A stretch of 64,000 nt of DNA from Flavobacterium tiangeerense (GTDB lineage Bacteria > Bacteroidota > Bacteroidia > Flavobacteriales > Flavobacteriaceae). The notes under the pieces are model-generated. The model was given only the letters and a program-made list of their open reading frames with translations, was not told the origin of the DNA and searched no databases. The stretch covers positions 62,001-126,000 of the forward strand of contig NZ_VLKO01000006.1 of the NCBI RefSeq assembly GCF_007830355.1, read 5' to 3'. This document shows positions 53,654 to 62,635 of this stretch, one piece after another. The position numbers and the translations under genes are program-made. The number at the start of each line of letters is the position of its first letter. Position 1 is the first letter of the stretch.

Positions 53654-54103
53654 ATGAAAAATACACTAGTTATATTTATACTCTTCATTACTTTATCGGG
53701 GTGTACGAGTACAAAATCTACATTACAAAATACCGACGACAATGCTCCAGACTTACAACTCACACAGAAAAATACATTTATTATAACTGAATATAGCACG
53801 GATAAAAAATACGGTTACAATAAAGATTATCCTGTCAATATTTTTTTTAATAACACCAATAACGAAACTATTAATCAAGAGCGTTTTATAAATGCACTTG
53901 CAGGACCTAAAGGAGAAAAAATCACCTTTACCAAACTAGAAAGTTGTTGCCCTTTTCCTACTAAGCGAAGCGACATGGGTGCAGGTCTGCTTGATGTTTA
54001 TGAATTAAAATGGAATGGCCAAAAAACACCTGTATTGCTATATCTAAATATCTATGAAAAAGGAGTCATCAAAGTTCCTGTAGGTCTTACTTTAAAAAAA
54101 TGA
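53654..54103 (+). CDS. Hypothetical lipoprotein upstream of kdsA
   Basis: 149 residues. Lipobox LSGC (Cys17). The mature part has KTFIITEYSTDKKYGYNKDYPVNIFF-like beta strands, ESCCPFPTKR with an adjacent cysteine pair, and LLDVYELKWNGQKTPVLLYLNIYEKG. I recall close relatives in Flavobacterium being labelled 2-dehydro-3-deoxyphosphooctonate aldolase, which would be a propagated error because the sequence has no KdsA motif; the true kdsA is the next gene. Function unknown. Confidence 0.75.
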   Translation: MKNTLVIFILFITLSGCTSTKSTLQNTDDNAPDLQLTQKNTFIITEYSTDKKYGYNKDYPVNIFFNNTNNETINQERFINALAGPKGEKITFTKLESCCPFPTKRSDMGAGLLDVYELKWNGQKTPVLLYLNIYEKGVIKVPVGLTLKK

Positions 54104-54224
54104 AGAATTTCTATTAGGTTATTATCTCAAAATAAGTTGAAAAACAGAATTAGCATAGTAATTTATTATTAATAATACTTTTAAAAACTTTATGATTTCA
54201 TCAATTTAAAATAAATCATAACTA

Positions 54225-54232
54225 CATTTGCA
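54225..54232 (+). promoter_or_regulatory. -7 element of kdsA
   Basis: TACATTTG, exact consensus, 17 bases before the kdsA ATG. Confidence 0.45.
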
Positions 54233-54249
54233 AACTGAAAACACACACT

Positions 54250-55068
54250 ATGAATATTCAAAATATCCCACAAATCAAACATACTGACAGCGGTAATTTC
54301 TTTTTACTTGCGGGTCCTTGCGCTATTGAAGGCGAGACAATGGCTTTACAAATTGCTGAAAAACTAGTTGGAATTACGAATGATTTAAAAATACCTTTTG
54401 TTTTTAAAGGATCTTTTAAAAAAGCAAATCGCTCTAGAATTGATAGCTTTTCTGGAATTGGAGATGAAAAAGCATTAAAAATACTGAGAAAAGTTTCTGA
54501 AACATTTAATGTACCAACTGTAACGGATATTCATACCAATGAAGATGCTGCAATGGCGGCACAATATGTTGATGTGCTACAAATTCCAGCTTTCTTGGTA
54601 AGACAAACTGACCTTGTAGTAGCTGCGGCTAATACTGGTAAAGTTGTAAACTTAAAAAAAGGACAATTTATGAGTCCAGAAAGCATGAAACATGCTGTTC
54701 AAAAAGTATTGGATTGCCAAAACACAAATGTAATTGTGACAGATCGAGGTACCATGTTTGGGTATCAAGATATGATTGTAGATTTTAGAGGCATACCTAC
54801 TATGCAACAATATGCTTCAACTGTTCTAGATGTTACGCATTCTTTACAACAACCAAATCAAACTGCAGGTGTCACAGGTGGCAGACCAGACATGATAGAA
54901 ACTATTGCGAAAGCCGGAATTGCTGTAGGAGTTGATGGAATTTTCATTGAAACTCATTTTGATCCTGCAAATGCAAAAAGTGATGGCGCAAATATGTTGC
55001 ATTTAGATTATTTTGAATCGCTTATGGTTAAACTTGTTGCCATAAGACAAACCATTAATAACTTTTAA
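54250..55068 (+). CDS. kdsA: 3-deoxy-8-phosphooctulonate synthase
   Basis: 272 residues. LLAGPCAIEGE (about 18-28), FVFKGSFKKANRSR, TDIHTNEDA, QIPAFLVRQTDL, NLKKGQFMSP and VTDRGTMFGY are the KdsA signature; it condenses arabinose 5-phosphate with phosphoenolpyruvate to the Kdo precursor of lipopolysaccharide. The Asn in KKANRSR fits the metal-independent class. An outer-membrane protein gene follows after 18 bases. Confidence 0.96.
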   Translation: MNIQNIPQIKHTDSGNFFLLAGPCAIEGETMALQIAEKLVGITNDLKIPFVFKGSFKKANRSRIDSFSGIGDEKALKILRKVSETFNVPTVTDIHTNEDAAMAAQYVDVLQIPAFLVRQTDLVVAAANTGKVVNLKKGQFMSPESMKHAVQKVLDCQNTNVIVTDRGTMFGYQDMIVDFRGIPTMQQYASTVLDVTHSLQQPNQTAGVTGGRPDMIETIAKAGIAVGVDGIFIETHFDPANAKSDGANMLHLDYFESLMVKLVAIRQTINNF

Positions 55069-55086
55069 TTTAGAAAATTTCAATCA

Positions 55087-55932
55087 TTGAAAAAAATAGC
55101 ATTATACATCGCAATCGTAGCATTTTCAAGTATACAAATTGTAAATGCACAGCAAGACGAAAAGATTCAAGAAAGGTATACCGCTCATAATAAGGGTAAA
55201 TTTTTTGTTTCATGGGGAGGTAATAGAGATAGTTATATCAAGTCTGATGTTACCTTTAAAGGAAAAGATTACAATTTCACATTAGATAATATTACTGCTG
55301 ATGATAAACCGAAAGGTTGGCATATTGACTATTTGAATCCTACAAGAATGACTATCCCGCAAACTAACCTCAGGTTAGGTTATTTTATAAACGATCATTA
55401 CAGCATTGCAATTGGAGTAGACCACATGAAATATGTCATGACACAAGGGCAAACTGCAAATATCTCGGGTACTATTTCAGCTGGCACTCCTTATGATGGT
55501 GTTTATAACAATAGTCCAATTGTTTTATCAAAAGATTTTTTAATGTACGAACATACAGATGGTTTAAATTATGTTAACACAGAATTTTCTCGACACGATG
55601 ACATTTCTAAATTATTTAAAATTAAGAACACAGATAAAATTCAAGTTAATGTAACAGAAGGTTTAGGTCTTGGACTACTATATCCTAAAACCAATACTAC
55701 ATTATTAGGAAAAGAAAGACATGATGATTTTCATGTTTCAGGCTTCGGAACTTCACTTAAAGCAGGATTAAATGTTACTTTTTTTAAACATTTTTATATT
55801 CAAGGAGAATTAAAAGGAGGATATATTAACATGCCGGATATTAGAACAACAAAAAGCGCTGAAGATAGTGCATCACAGAATTTTTTCTTTTTTCAAAGAA
55901 TCATTGCATTTGGAGGGATTTTTAAAGTCTAA
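55087..55932 (+). CDS. Outer-membrane beta-barrel protein of unknown function (TTG start)
   Basis: 281 residues. TTG at 55087 is the only usable start: the kdsA stop codon TAA is in the same frame 7 codons upstream and the signal peptide (KKIALYIAIVAFSSIQIVNAQ) begins right there. The mature protein alternates aromatic beta strands (GYFINDHYSIAIGVDHMKYVM, VNVTEGLGLGLLYP, FYIQGELKGGYINM) and ends IIAFGGIFKV, like a barrel terminal strand. No family recognised. Short spacing to kdsA implies co-transcription and an envelope role. Confidence 0.75.
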   Translation: MKKIALYIAIVAFSSIQIVNAQQDEKIQERYTAHNKGKFFVSWGGNRDSYIKSDVTFKGKDYNFTLDNITADDKPKGWHIDYLNPTRMTIPQTNLRLGYFINDHYSIAIGVDHMKYVMTQGQTANISGTISAGTPYDGVYNNSPIVLSKDFLMYEHTDGLNYVNTEFSRHDDISKLFKIKNTDKIQVNVTEGLGLGLLYPKTNTTLLGKERHDDFHVSGFGTSLKAGLNVTFFKHFYIQGELKGGYINMPDIRTTKSAEDSASQNFFFFQRIIAFGGIFKV

Positions 55933-55955
55933 CATTACATTAACATCCAACACAT

Positions 55956-55983
55956 AAGCTATCAAATTGATAGCTTTTTTTTT
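55956..55983 (+). terminator. Terminator of the kdsA operon
   Basis: AAGCTATC pairs with GATAGCTT around AAATT, followed by nine T. Confidence 0.85.
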
Positions 55984-56099
55984 ATACAAACAATTTTCAA
56001 TTCAATACATAAATTTATGACCATTATTAAATTTTATTATTTAAATTTATAAATCGTTTTACTTTATAAAATTTAAGACAAATAAAATAAAAATCCTCA

Positions 56100-57194
56100 A
56101 TGTACAAGGAAACAATCCATGAAGCTTCATCAAGAACAAATTATCATTTTGACAATTTTTTTAATATCTCAGCTGATTTCATATGCATTGCTGGTTTTGA
56201 TGGATATTTCAAAAGAATTAATCCTGCAGTTTCAAAATTATTAGGTTTTACAGAAGAGGAGTTGTATGCCAGACCAATTAGTAGTTTTGTATACGCTCCC
56301 GACCTGCAAATTACTATAGAAACTAGAGAAGAAGTTTATAAAAACAACCCACTTTTAAATTTTGAAAACCGCTATTTAACTAAAAGTGGCGAAATAGTTT
56401 GGTTATCTTGGACATCAATGCCTGTTCAGTCGGAGAAATTAGTGTATGCCATCGCAAAAAATATCACTCATAAAAAAAAGGTTGAAGAAGAGCGCAATTT
56501 ACTCCTTACTAATCTTACGCAAATTAATAAAGAACTAACTCTGTTGTCTCACAAAACATCGCATGATTTAAAATCTCCCATAAATAACATGCTCTCGGTT
56601 TTCAGTCTTATTGATGTCTCAAAAATAAATGATCCTGAAACATTAGAATTAATAAATATTCTAAAACAAACTAGTGAAAATTTAAAGCAAACTCTAAATG
56701 AGTCAATTGATGATTTAGTAGACAAAACAAATATTAATACAGCAATTGAAGAAATCAATTTAAAAGAATCCCTTACTGAAGTTCTTGAATCTATAAGTTC
56801 CTTAGTAAATGATTCCAAAGCAGCAATTCATATTGACTTTTCAGAATTTGAAAATGTAATATTTAATAAAGCATATATAAAAAGTATTTTTTTGAATTTA
56901 ATAACTAATTCCATAAAGTATGCTAAGCCTAATCAATCGCCCGTAATAACTATTAATTCTAGAAAAATAAATGGAGTACACCAATTAATTTTTGCTGATA
57001 ACGGAGTCGGTTTTGATATGGATAAAGTAAAAGATAAAATTTTTGGACTATATGAAAAGTTCCATAGTAATATTGATAGTAATGGAATAGGATTGTATTT
57101 GGTTTACAATCACATTACCAGTTTAGGCGGAAGAATTGCGGTAGAAAGTAAAATAAATGAAGGTGCCACATTTATTATTTCATTCAAATATTGA
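56100..57194 (+). CDS. Cytosolic PAS-domain sensor histidine kinase
   Basis: 364 residues without membrane segments. PAS domain at about 20-128 (FNISADFICIAGFDGYFKRINPA ... GEIVWLSWTSMP). The dimerisation helix has HKTSHDLKSPINNML with His155 as likely phosphoacceptor; the ATPase part has NSIKYAKP, FADNGVGFDM and NGIGLYLVYN. No regulator gene is adjacent, so it is an orphan kinase; the signal might be a small ligand or redox state bound by PAS. It stands alone, convergent with the M28 peptidase. Confidence 0.92.
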   Translation: MYKETIHEASSRTNYHFDNFFNISADFICIAGFDGYFKRINPAVSKLLGFTEEELYARPISSFVYAPDLQITIETREEVYKNNPLLNFENRYLTKSGEIVWLSWTSMPVQSEKLVYAIAKNITHKKKVEEERNLLLTNLTQINKELTLLSHKTSHDLKSPINNMLSVFSLIDVSKINDPETLELINILKQTSENLKQTLNESIDDLVDKTNINTAIEEINLKESLTEVLESISSLVNDSKAAIHIDFSEFENVIFNKAYIKSIFLNLITNSIKYAKPNQSPVITINSRKINGVHQLIFADNGVGFDMDKVKDKIFGLYEKFHSNIDSNGIGLYLVYNHITSLGGRIAVESKINEGATFIISFKY

Positions 57195-57229
57195 AAAAAA
57201 TAATTGTGACACCTCCACAAACATTGAAT

Positions 57230-58609
57230 TTATTTAGCTATTCCGTTTTGATCCATTAAGTATACTAATGAAGCCATAGCTGCAGCTCCTAGTTCTAGCT
57301 CTCTTTTATGAACTGCATCAAAAGTATCATTAGACGCATGATGATGATCAAAATAACGTTGTGAATCTGGCTGTAACCCCACTTTTACTATGTGTTTTGA
57401 TTGCAATGGACCTATGTCAACACCAGAATTACCTTTGACGAACTTATGTATTAAAAAAGGTTCAAATAAAGATCCCCAACTTTTTATCTGATTAAAGTTT
57501 ACCTCATCGGCATCTATTGAGAAACCTCTTGGAGAAAATCCACCCGAATCACTTTCTAAAGCAAAAATATGATTTTCCTTGTTTTTGCTAGATTGAATTT
57601 CATATTCCTTACCGCCTTTAACACCGTTTTCTTCGTTCATAAATAAAACTACTCGCAAGGTATTTTTTGGTTTATACCCAATATTCTTGAAGATATTTAA
57701 TACTTCCATACTTTGCACACAACCTGCACCATCATCATGAGAACCGTCTCCTAGATCCCAAGAATCAAGATGCCCACCTACAACCATAATTTGCTCTGGA
57801 TGTTCTGTACCTGTCATCTCGCCTACCACATTATAGGACAGTACATCGTCAAAAGTTTCACAAGATTGTTTTAAATAAAAACTAGCATTCGGATTGGTTT
57901 TTAAACTTTTACTTAAAAGTTCGGCTCCGTTTGTACTTATTGCGGCAGCAGGGATTCGTTGTTCCTTAGCAATATCTCCGTAATTAGTAGCGCCAGTATG
58001 TGGTAAATCGTCTAAACGTAAGTTCATAGATCTCACAATAACTGCCAAAGCACCCAGTTTTCCTGCCTCTCTAGCACCAGATGATCTTTGGTCTACGCAA
58101 CCACTGTATGCTTTAAAAGTCTCCACAAACTCAGGATTCATGGGTCTATTAAAAAATATAATTTTTCCTTTTACTTTCGCTTCGCCAAGTGTTGCAAGCT
58201 CTTCTAAGCTTTTTACTTCAATAACGGCAGCTTGCAATCCTTTTTTCGGAGTTGCTACTGAACCTCCCAAGGCACAGATAGGAAAACTAATTTTTTGTTT
58301 CCCTAGTTGTAAATAGCCTATTTCTTTTTCACCTCTTACCCATTTTGGGACCATTACCTCTTGCAAGTACACTTTGTCTAATCCTAATGTTTCTAATTGC
58401 GCTTTAGTATATAAAACGGCTTTCTCAGCTCCTGCAGAACCTGATAATCTGGAACCAATAGCATTTGACAAGTGGTCAAGCCAAGGATAGCACTTTGCAT
58501 TAGTTAAAGACGATTTATATATATCTTTTAAGGTTTGTTCTTCTTTTGATTGTGCAAAGAGGCTACACGTAGCCATAAAAAGTGACGCAACAACAATTGA
58601 TTTTTTCAT
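57230..58609 (-). CDS. Exported M28 family metallopeptidase (carboxypeptidase Q-like)
   Basis: 459 residues. Signal peptide 1-20 (SLFAQ). A protease-associated segment (about 105-250) interrupts the start; the peptidase part has the zinc motifs GGHLDSWDLGDGSHDDGAG (about 275-293), MNEENG, ESDSGGF and the late FDHHHASNDTFDAV. These give the two-zinc aminopeptidase/carboxypeptidase site. It should cleave peptides or dipeptides in the periplasm. Single gene with no clear operon partners. Confidence 0.93.
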   Translation of the reverse strand: MKKSIVVASLFMATCSLFAQSKEEQTLKDIYKSSLTNAKCYPWLDHLSNAIGSRLSGSAGAEKAVLYTKAQLETLGLDKVYLQEVMVPKWVRGEKEIGYLQLGKQKISFPICALGGSVATPKKGLQAAVIEVKSLEELATLGEAKVKGKIIFFNRPMNPEFVETFKAYSGCVDQRSSGAREAGKLGALAVIVRSMNLRLDDLPHTGATNYGDIAKEQRIPAAAISTNGAELLSKSLKTNPNASFYLKQSCETFDDVLSYNVVGEMTGTEHPEQIMVVGGHLDSWDLGDGSHDDGAGCVQSMEVLNIFKNIGYKPKNTLRVVLFMNEENGVKGGKEYEIQSSKNKENHIFALESDSGGFSPRGFSIDADEVNFNQIKSWGSLFEPFLIHKFVKGNSGVDIGPLQSKHIVKVGLQPDSQRYFDHHHASNDTFDAVHKRELELGAAAMASLVYLMDQNGIAK

Positions 58610-58863
58610 AGTGAATTTAGACTTTCTAAGAATTCTTAATTATAATTTAGGTTTTGGTTTTCGTTGCAATTTCGTAATTCCAAACGAATAATGTAAGGGT
58701 AATTTAAAAAAAGTAAATTTTATGTTGTTTCAGGATTATTTGTTTTGTGGCTATTAAGGTCTTTTTTTAAATAATTTTCATTGGAACAGTGGGATATCGA
58801 ATTCATGGATATTTCTCATGCATCTATTTTATAATTCGCATTTAACAAAACCTCAGAAGATGA

Positions 58864-59544
58864 TTATTTTAAATTCAATCGCTCAATTTTATTACCAATT
58901 GTAAATAATTTCATCTCATTTTCTAAAATACTAAACTCATCTTTCAAAACGCTTTGAATAATTTTCCCGCTTTTTAAAAGCATTATTTCATCGCAAGTAT
59001 CACTTAAAGTCGAAAAAATATGAGACGAAATAATAATTGATTTCCCCATTTCTTTGAGTTTTTGAATTATTTCAATTATGATTATATTACTTTGAATATC
59101 AACGCCGTTAAAGGGTTCGTCTAAAATAATAACTTTATTTTCTTGCAATAGCAAAGCAGTTAATGCCAGTTTTTTTTTCATTCCTGTTGAATATTTTACA
59201 GCATATTCATGTAATGGTAAATCAAAAATATTTCTTTCACCCAAATCAGTAATCGAAATATTTCTAGCATTGCATAATAACTTGATGTACTCATTACCAG
59301 TTATTTTTGGAAAAAAGAAAGGTTCTGTTTGTAAATATCCTAAATAATTTTTTAGCAATCCAAATTCATATTTTACTATTCCTTCATGTTTTTCTAATCC
59401 AGCAATACAGTTAAATAAGGTTGTTTTTCCTGCCCCATTTTCTCCGACTATTCCATACACTTTGCCTTTCAAAAAATTTAAATTTATGTTTTCTAAAACT
59501 ATTTTAGATCCATATGATTTTGACAAATTTTCAATACTAATCAT
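58864..59544 (-). CDS. ABC transporter ATP-binding protein
   Basis: 226 residues. Walker A GENGAGKTT (34-42), Q loop LQTEPFF, signature YSTGMKKKLALTALLL (a variant SxGM form found in ABC-2 type exporters), Walker B KVIILDEPFNGVD and H loop ISSHIFS. It powers an exporter with the membrane protein encoded just upstream, whose stop codon shares one base with this ATG. Substrate unknown; no peptide or lantibiotic gene is adjacent. Confidence 0.93.
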   Translation of the reverse strand: MISIENLSKSYGSKIVLENINLNFLKGKVYGIVGENGAGKTTLFNCIAGLEKHEGIVKYEFGLLKNYLGYLQTEPFFFPKITGNEYIKLLCNARNISITDLGERNIFDLPLHEYAVKYSTGMKKKLALTALLLQENKVIILDEPFNGVDIQSNIIIIEIIQKLKEMGKSIIISSHIFSTLSDTCDEIMLLKSGKIIQSVLKDEFSILENEMKLFTIGNKIERLNLK

Positions 59545-60458
59545 TATAATATCTCTTTTAATTTTTTAAGTGACTGCATGTATAAATAGTGAATAATAAA
59601 CAATAACAATGGTGGAAGCCATAAAGTTAGTCCAAATACAATTCCATATCTGATATTTAATTTATCAGGGAAAATGGAGTACTTTGCTAACATGGCTGTT
59701 AAGATAAACAGGTATCCTAAAAATTGAAAAACTAAAATAATTTCAATCTCAGAATAGAAGAACACTGATAAACCTATAATTATTGGCAAACATAAAATTG
59801 TTGCGTACAAGATTATGATCTTTAATTTGTATCTAATAAAATCTTTAGGAGACTTAGAAAAAATCCAGACATAAAATTTATCTTCAGTAGTTGTGTAATA
59901 GTTTAAACAGGATAGCATAACAACTATGAGTGAAAAAATTCCTAAATTAAAATTATGCACACTAATAGCCATAAATGTCAAAAAATAAGCGAATATGTAG
60001 ATGTAATAATTTGTTCTAAAACCAACAGCAAACTCAAATGGGTATTTGTAAAAAGGAGTTGGAAACGTAAAATTAGCTTTGGTTTTAAAACTCATTAGTG
60101 ATAAAAAACAAACTGTAATAAGAAGAATAACCGCATTAAAATATTTTTCTTGATAACATAAAAAAATTATGAATGCACTAGAAATAATTAAGTTTTCGAG
60201 GATTCTTATTTTGAAACATTCAACTCTTGAAAAATGAAGCTTTAAAAATTCATTTTTACGTATTTCATTTAAACTTACTATAACACCTAAAGAAATTACC
60301 ATGAAGATATAGTCAGCATATTGCGTTTTTTCAAATAATTTATTTGATGAAAATACAAATACACAAAAACCTACCACATAACCTATTATTGGTTCAATTC
60401 CCCACTCGGTTAACTGTCTGTTAAACATTCTAAAACGTAAAATAAAATAGTCTTTCAT
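59544..60458 (-). CDS. ABC-2 type-like permease, partner of the ATP-binding protein
   Basis: 304 residues from the ATG at 60458; a TTG 5 codons upstream is less likely. Eight to nine hydrophobic helices, no recognisable motif. It overlaps the ATPase start by one base, so both are translated together. Its residues MKDYFILRFRMFNRQLTEWGIEPIIGYVVGFCVFVFSSN-like start (long cytosolic start, then helices) resembles Bacteroidota ABC-2 permeases. Likely a single-component exporter membrane part. Confidence 0.8.
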   Translation of the reverse strand: MKDYFILRFRMFNRQLTEWGIEPIIGYVVGFCVFVFSSNKLFEKTQYADYIFMVISLGVIVSLNEIRKNEFLKLHFSRVECFKIRILENLIISSAFIIFLCYQEKYFNAVILLITVCFLSLMSFKTKANFTFPTPFYKYPFEFAVGFRTNYYIYIFAYFLTFMAISVHNFNLGIFSLIVVMLSCLNYYTTTEDKFYVWIFSKSPKDFIRYKLKIIILYATILCLPIIIGLSVFFYSEIEIILVFQFLGYLFILTAMLAKYSIFPDKLNIRYGIVFGLTLWLPPLLLFIIHYLYMQSLKKLKEIL

Positions 60459-60524
60459 TGTAATAAATGGCAAGATTGCAATTATCTAGTAACTAATTTC
60501 ATTATTTGATCGGATCTGTTGCAA

Positions 60525-62624
60525 CTATTTTTCTAATGGCTCAAAACTAACAGCTGTACCTCCGCCCGCTGCCAAGATTAATTTTAGTTTTGATTTATTA
60601 GTGACCGTCATTGTTTTTATTAGATAGGCAATTGGATTGTTTTTCCAGTCTGCATTTGCTGCATCGGCATATACAGTTGCTTTGTACTTTTTACTTGGAG
60701 TAAGAAAATCCAATTTCACTTCTGAAGTTCTTGCATTTTCATCCGTGATTGCTCCTAAAAACCACGTTTCTTTTCCTTTTGTTTTTCGGGCAACTGTTAC
60801 GTAATCTCCAGGTTCAGCTTCTAAATATTTGCTTTCGTCCCAATCTGTTTCAACGTCTTTGATAAACTGAAAAGCATCCGGATATTTTTCGTAATTTTCT
60901 AATAAATCAGCAGCCATTTGTAACGGAGAATACATGGTTACATACAATGCTAATTGTTTGGCTAAAGTGGTATGAACCTGCTCTGTTTTGTTTTTGTCGT
61001 AATAACTCATTTTTATTTCAAAAATTCCTGGCGTATAATCCATAGGTCCACCTAATAGTCTGGTAAATGGCAAAATAGTTTCGTGCATAGGAGGATTTCC
61101 AACACTCCAAGCATTGAATTCATTTCCACGAGCCGCTTCGGCAGCAATATAATTTGGATACGTTCGTCCAAAGCCGGTTGGTCTTGACGATTCATGAGAG
61201 TTAATCATAATCTTGTAATCGGCAGCGCGCTTTGCAACGAAATTAAAATGGTTTACCATGGATTGCCCGTCATGAAATTCTCCACGTGGAATAATTTTAC
61301 CTACATAACCCGATTTTACGGCAGGATAATCGAATTTTTTCATCAAATCAAAAGCGCGATCCAAGTGTCTTTCATAATTACTGACAGAACCCGATGTTTC
61401 ATGATGCATAATCATTTTGACGTTTTTTTCTTTGGCGTAAGCCGAAAGTGCTGCGATATCAAAATCTGGATATGGCGTTGTAAAGTCAAAAACCTCTTCT
61501 TTCCAGTTGCCATTCCAGTCTTCCCAACCTACATTCCAACCTTCAACTAGAACACCATCAAAACCGTTTTTAGCAGCAAAATCAATGTATCGTTTGGTAT
61601 TTTCGGTAGTAGCACCATGTTTTCCTGAGGCTTTTGGCGCATCCGCAAAATTAGTAGCATTTTGAGAACCTGCATAATCCCAAGTTGATTTCCCGACATG
61701 CATTTCCCACCAAATTCCAACATATTTCATGGGTTTTATCCAAGAAGTATCCTCAATTTTTGAAGGTTCATTCAGGTTCAAAATCATCTTTGAACCAACA
61801 ATATCTCTAGCATCATCGCTAATCATTATGGTTCTCCAAGGCGATACACAAGGCGTTTGCAAGTAGGCTTTGTCACCAATAGCATTCGGAACTAATTCGG
61901 CTTTTAATTTATAATTGGTCACATCAGCATTCAAATGCATGACTGGATAATTGACTACAGCCGCTTCAAAAATATTGAGATACAATCCGGATGGTGCTTT
62001 CATCATCAAGGGCGTTTGAACCATAAATTTCCCTGGAATAGATTTTACTCCAATACCATTGTTCATATTGATTTTGCTATTATCAATTTCTGAAAATTTA
62101 GTTTCGTTGTATTCGTATTCATTGCTGTCAAAATCACCTGGAATCCAAAAAACTTTATTATTTTCAGTAAGATTAAATTGGGTAACCTCATCAGAAATGA
62201 TGAAATAATTCAGCTCCGCTTGTTTTGGGAAATCATATCTAAAAGCTACCCCTTCGTCAAAAACTCGGAAAATGATATTCATTTTTACCTTCGTTTCCTT
62301 ATTAAGGAGCGAAACAGTAAGTTCATTATAGTGATTTTTAATACTCGACTGCTCTCCTAAAACGGGCTTCCACGATTCGTTAAAGCTAGAAGTTTTTGAA
62401 TCCAGAATATCAAAATTAGCATCTAAAGCTGGTTTCTCTTTTAATTTGATACCTAAAGCACTTTCTAAAACGACAGTCTTGTTTTTGTAATTTACAGAAT
62501 AGCTTGGTTGACCATTAGGAGCTAGAGTAAAATTTACGGCTATTTTTCCCGATGGAGATTGAATGCTTTGAGCATAGCCAAAATAGGACAAGACTAGCAA
62601 GGAAATAATTATAAATTTTTTCAT
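60525..62624 (-). CDS. Glycoside hydrolase family 97 (alpha-glucosidase-like)
   Basis: 699 residues. Signal peptide ending GYAQ (19). An N-terminal beta-sandwich (about 20-280) precedes the TIM barrel. The SusB-type residues are visible: Glu409 in HHETSG, Glu478 in INSHESSRPTG and glutamates at 496 and 502 in EAARGNEF. This set fits the inverting alpha-glucosidase branch, which keeps Glu where the retaining branch uses Asp as nucleophile. It is an exported, calcium-dependent enzyme for alpha-glucans. No SusC/SusD pair is adjacent. The neighbour on the same strand is ackA. Confidence 0.92.
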   Translation of the reverse strand: MKKFIIISLLVLSYFGYAQSIQSPSGKIAVNFTLAPNGQPSYSVNYKNKTVVLESALGIKLKEKPALDANFDILDSKTSSFNESWKPVLGEQSSIKNHYNELTVSLLNKETKVKMNIIFRVFDEGVAFRYDFPKQAELNYFIISDEVTQFNLTENNKVFWIPGDFDSNEYEYNETKFSEIDNSKINMNNGIGVKSIPGKFMVQTPLMMKAPSGLYLNIFEAAVVNYPVMHLNADVTNYKLKAELVPNAIGDKAYLQTPCVSPWRTIMISDDARDIVGSKMILNLNEPSKIEDTSWIKPMKYVGIWWEMHVGKSTWDYAGSQNATNFADAPKASGKHGATTENTKRYIDFAAKNGFDGVLVEGWNVGWEDWNGNWKEEVFDFTTPYPDFDIAALSAYAKEKNVKMIMHHETSGSVSNYERHLDRAFDLMKKFDYPAVKSGYVGKIIPRGEFHDGQSMVNHFNFVAKRAADYKIMINSHESSRPTGFGRTYPNYIAAEAARGNEFNAWSVGNPPMHETILPFTRLLGGPMDYTPGIFEIKMSYYDKNKTEQVHTTLAKQLALYVTMYSPLQMAADLLENYEKYPDAFQFIKDVETDWDESKYLEAEPGDYVTVARKTKGKETWFLGAITDENARTSEVKLDFLTPSKKYKATVYADAANADWKNNPIAYLIKTMTVTNKSKLKLILAAGGGTAVSFEPLEK

Positions 62625-62635
62625 ATTTTATTTTT

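Noticed and set aside
58610-58863. Gap between the M28 peptidase and ABC genes with a TAAGAATTCTTA palindrome
   Set aside because: A 12-base AT-rich palindrome alone is not enough for an operator call; no hairpin or promoter consensus was found.
61194-61550. 118-codon plus-strand open frame in the GH97 gene
   Set aside because: Antisense to the catalytic barrel; shadow.
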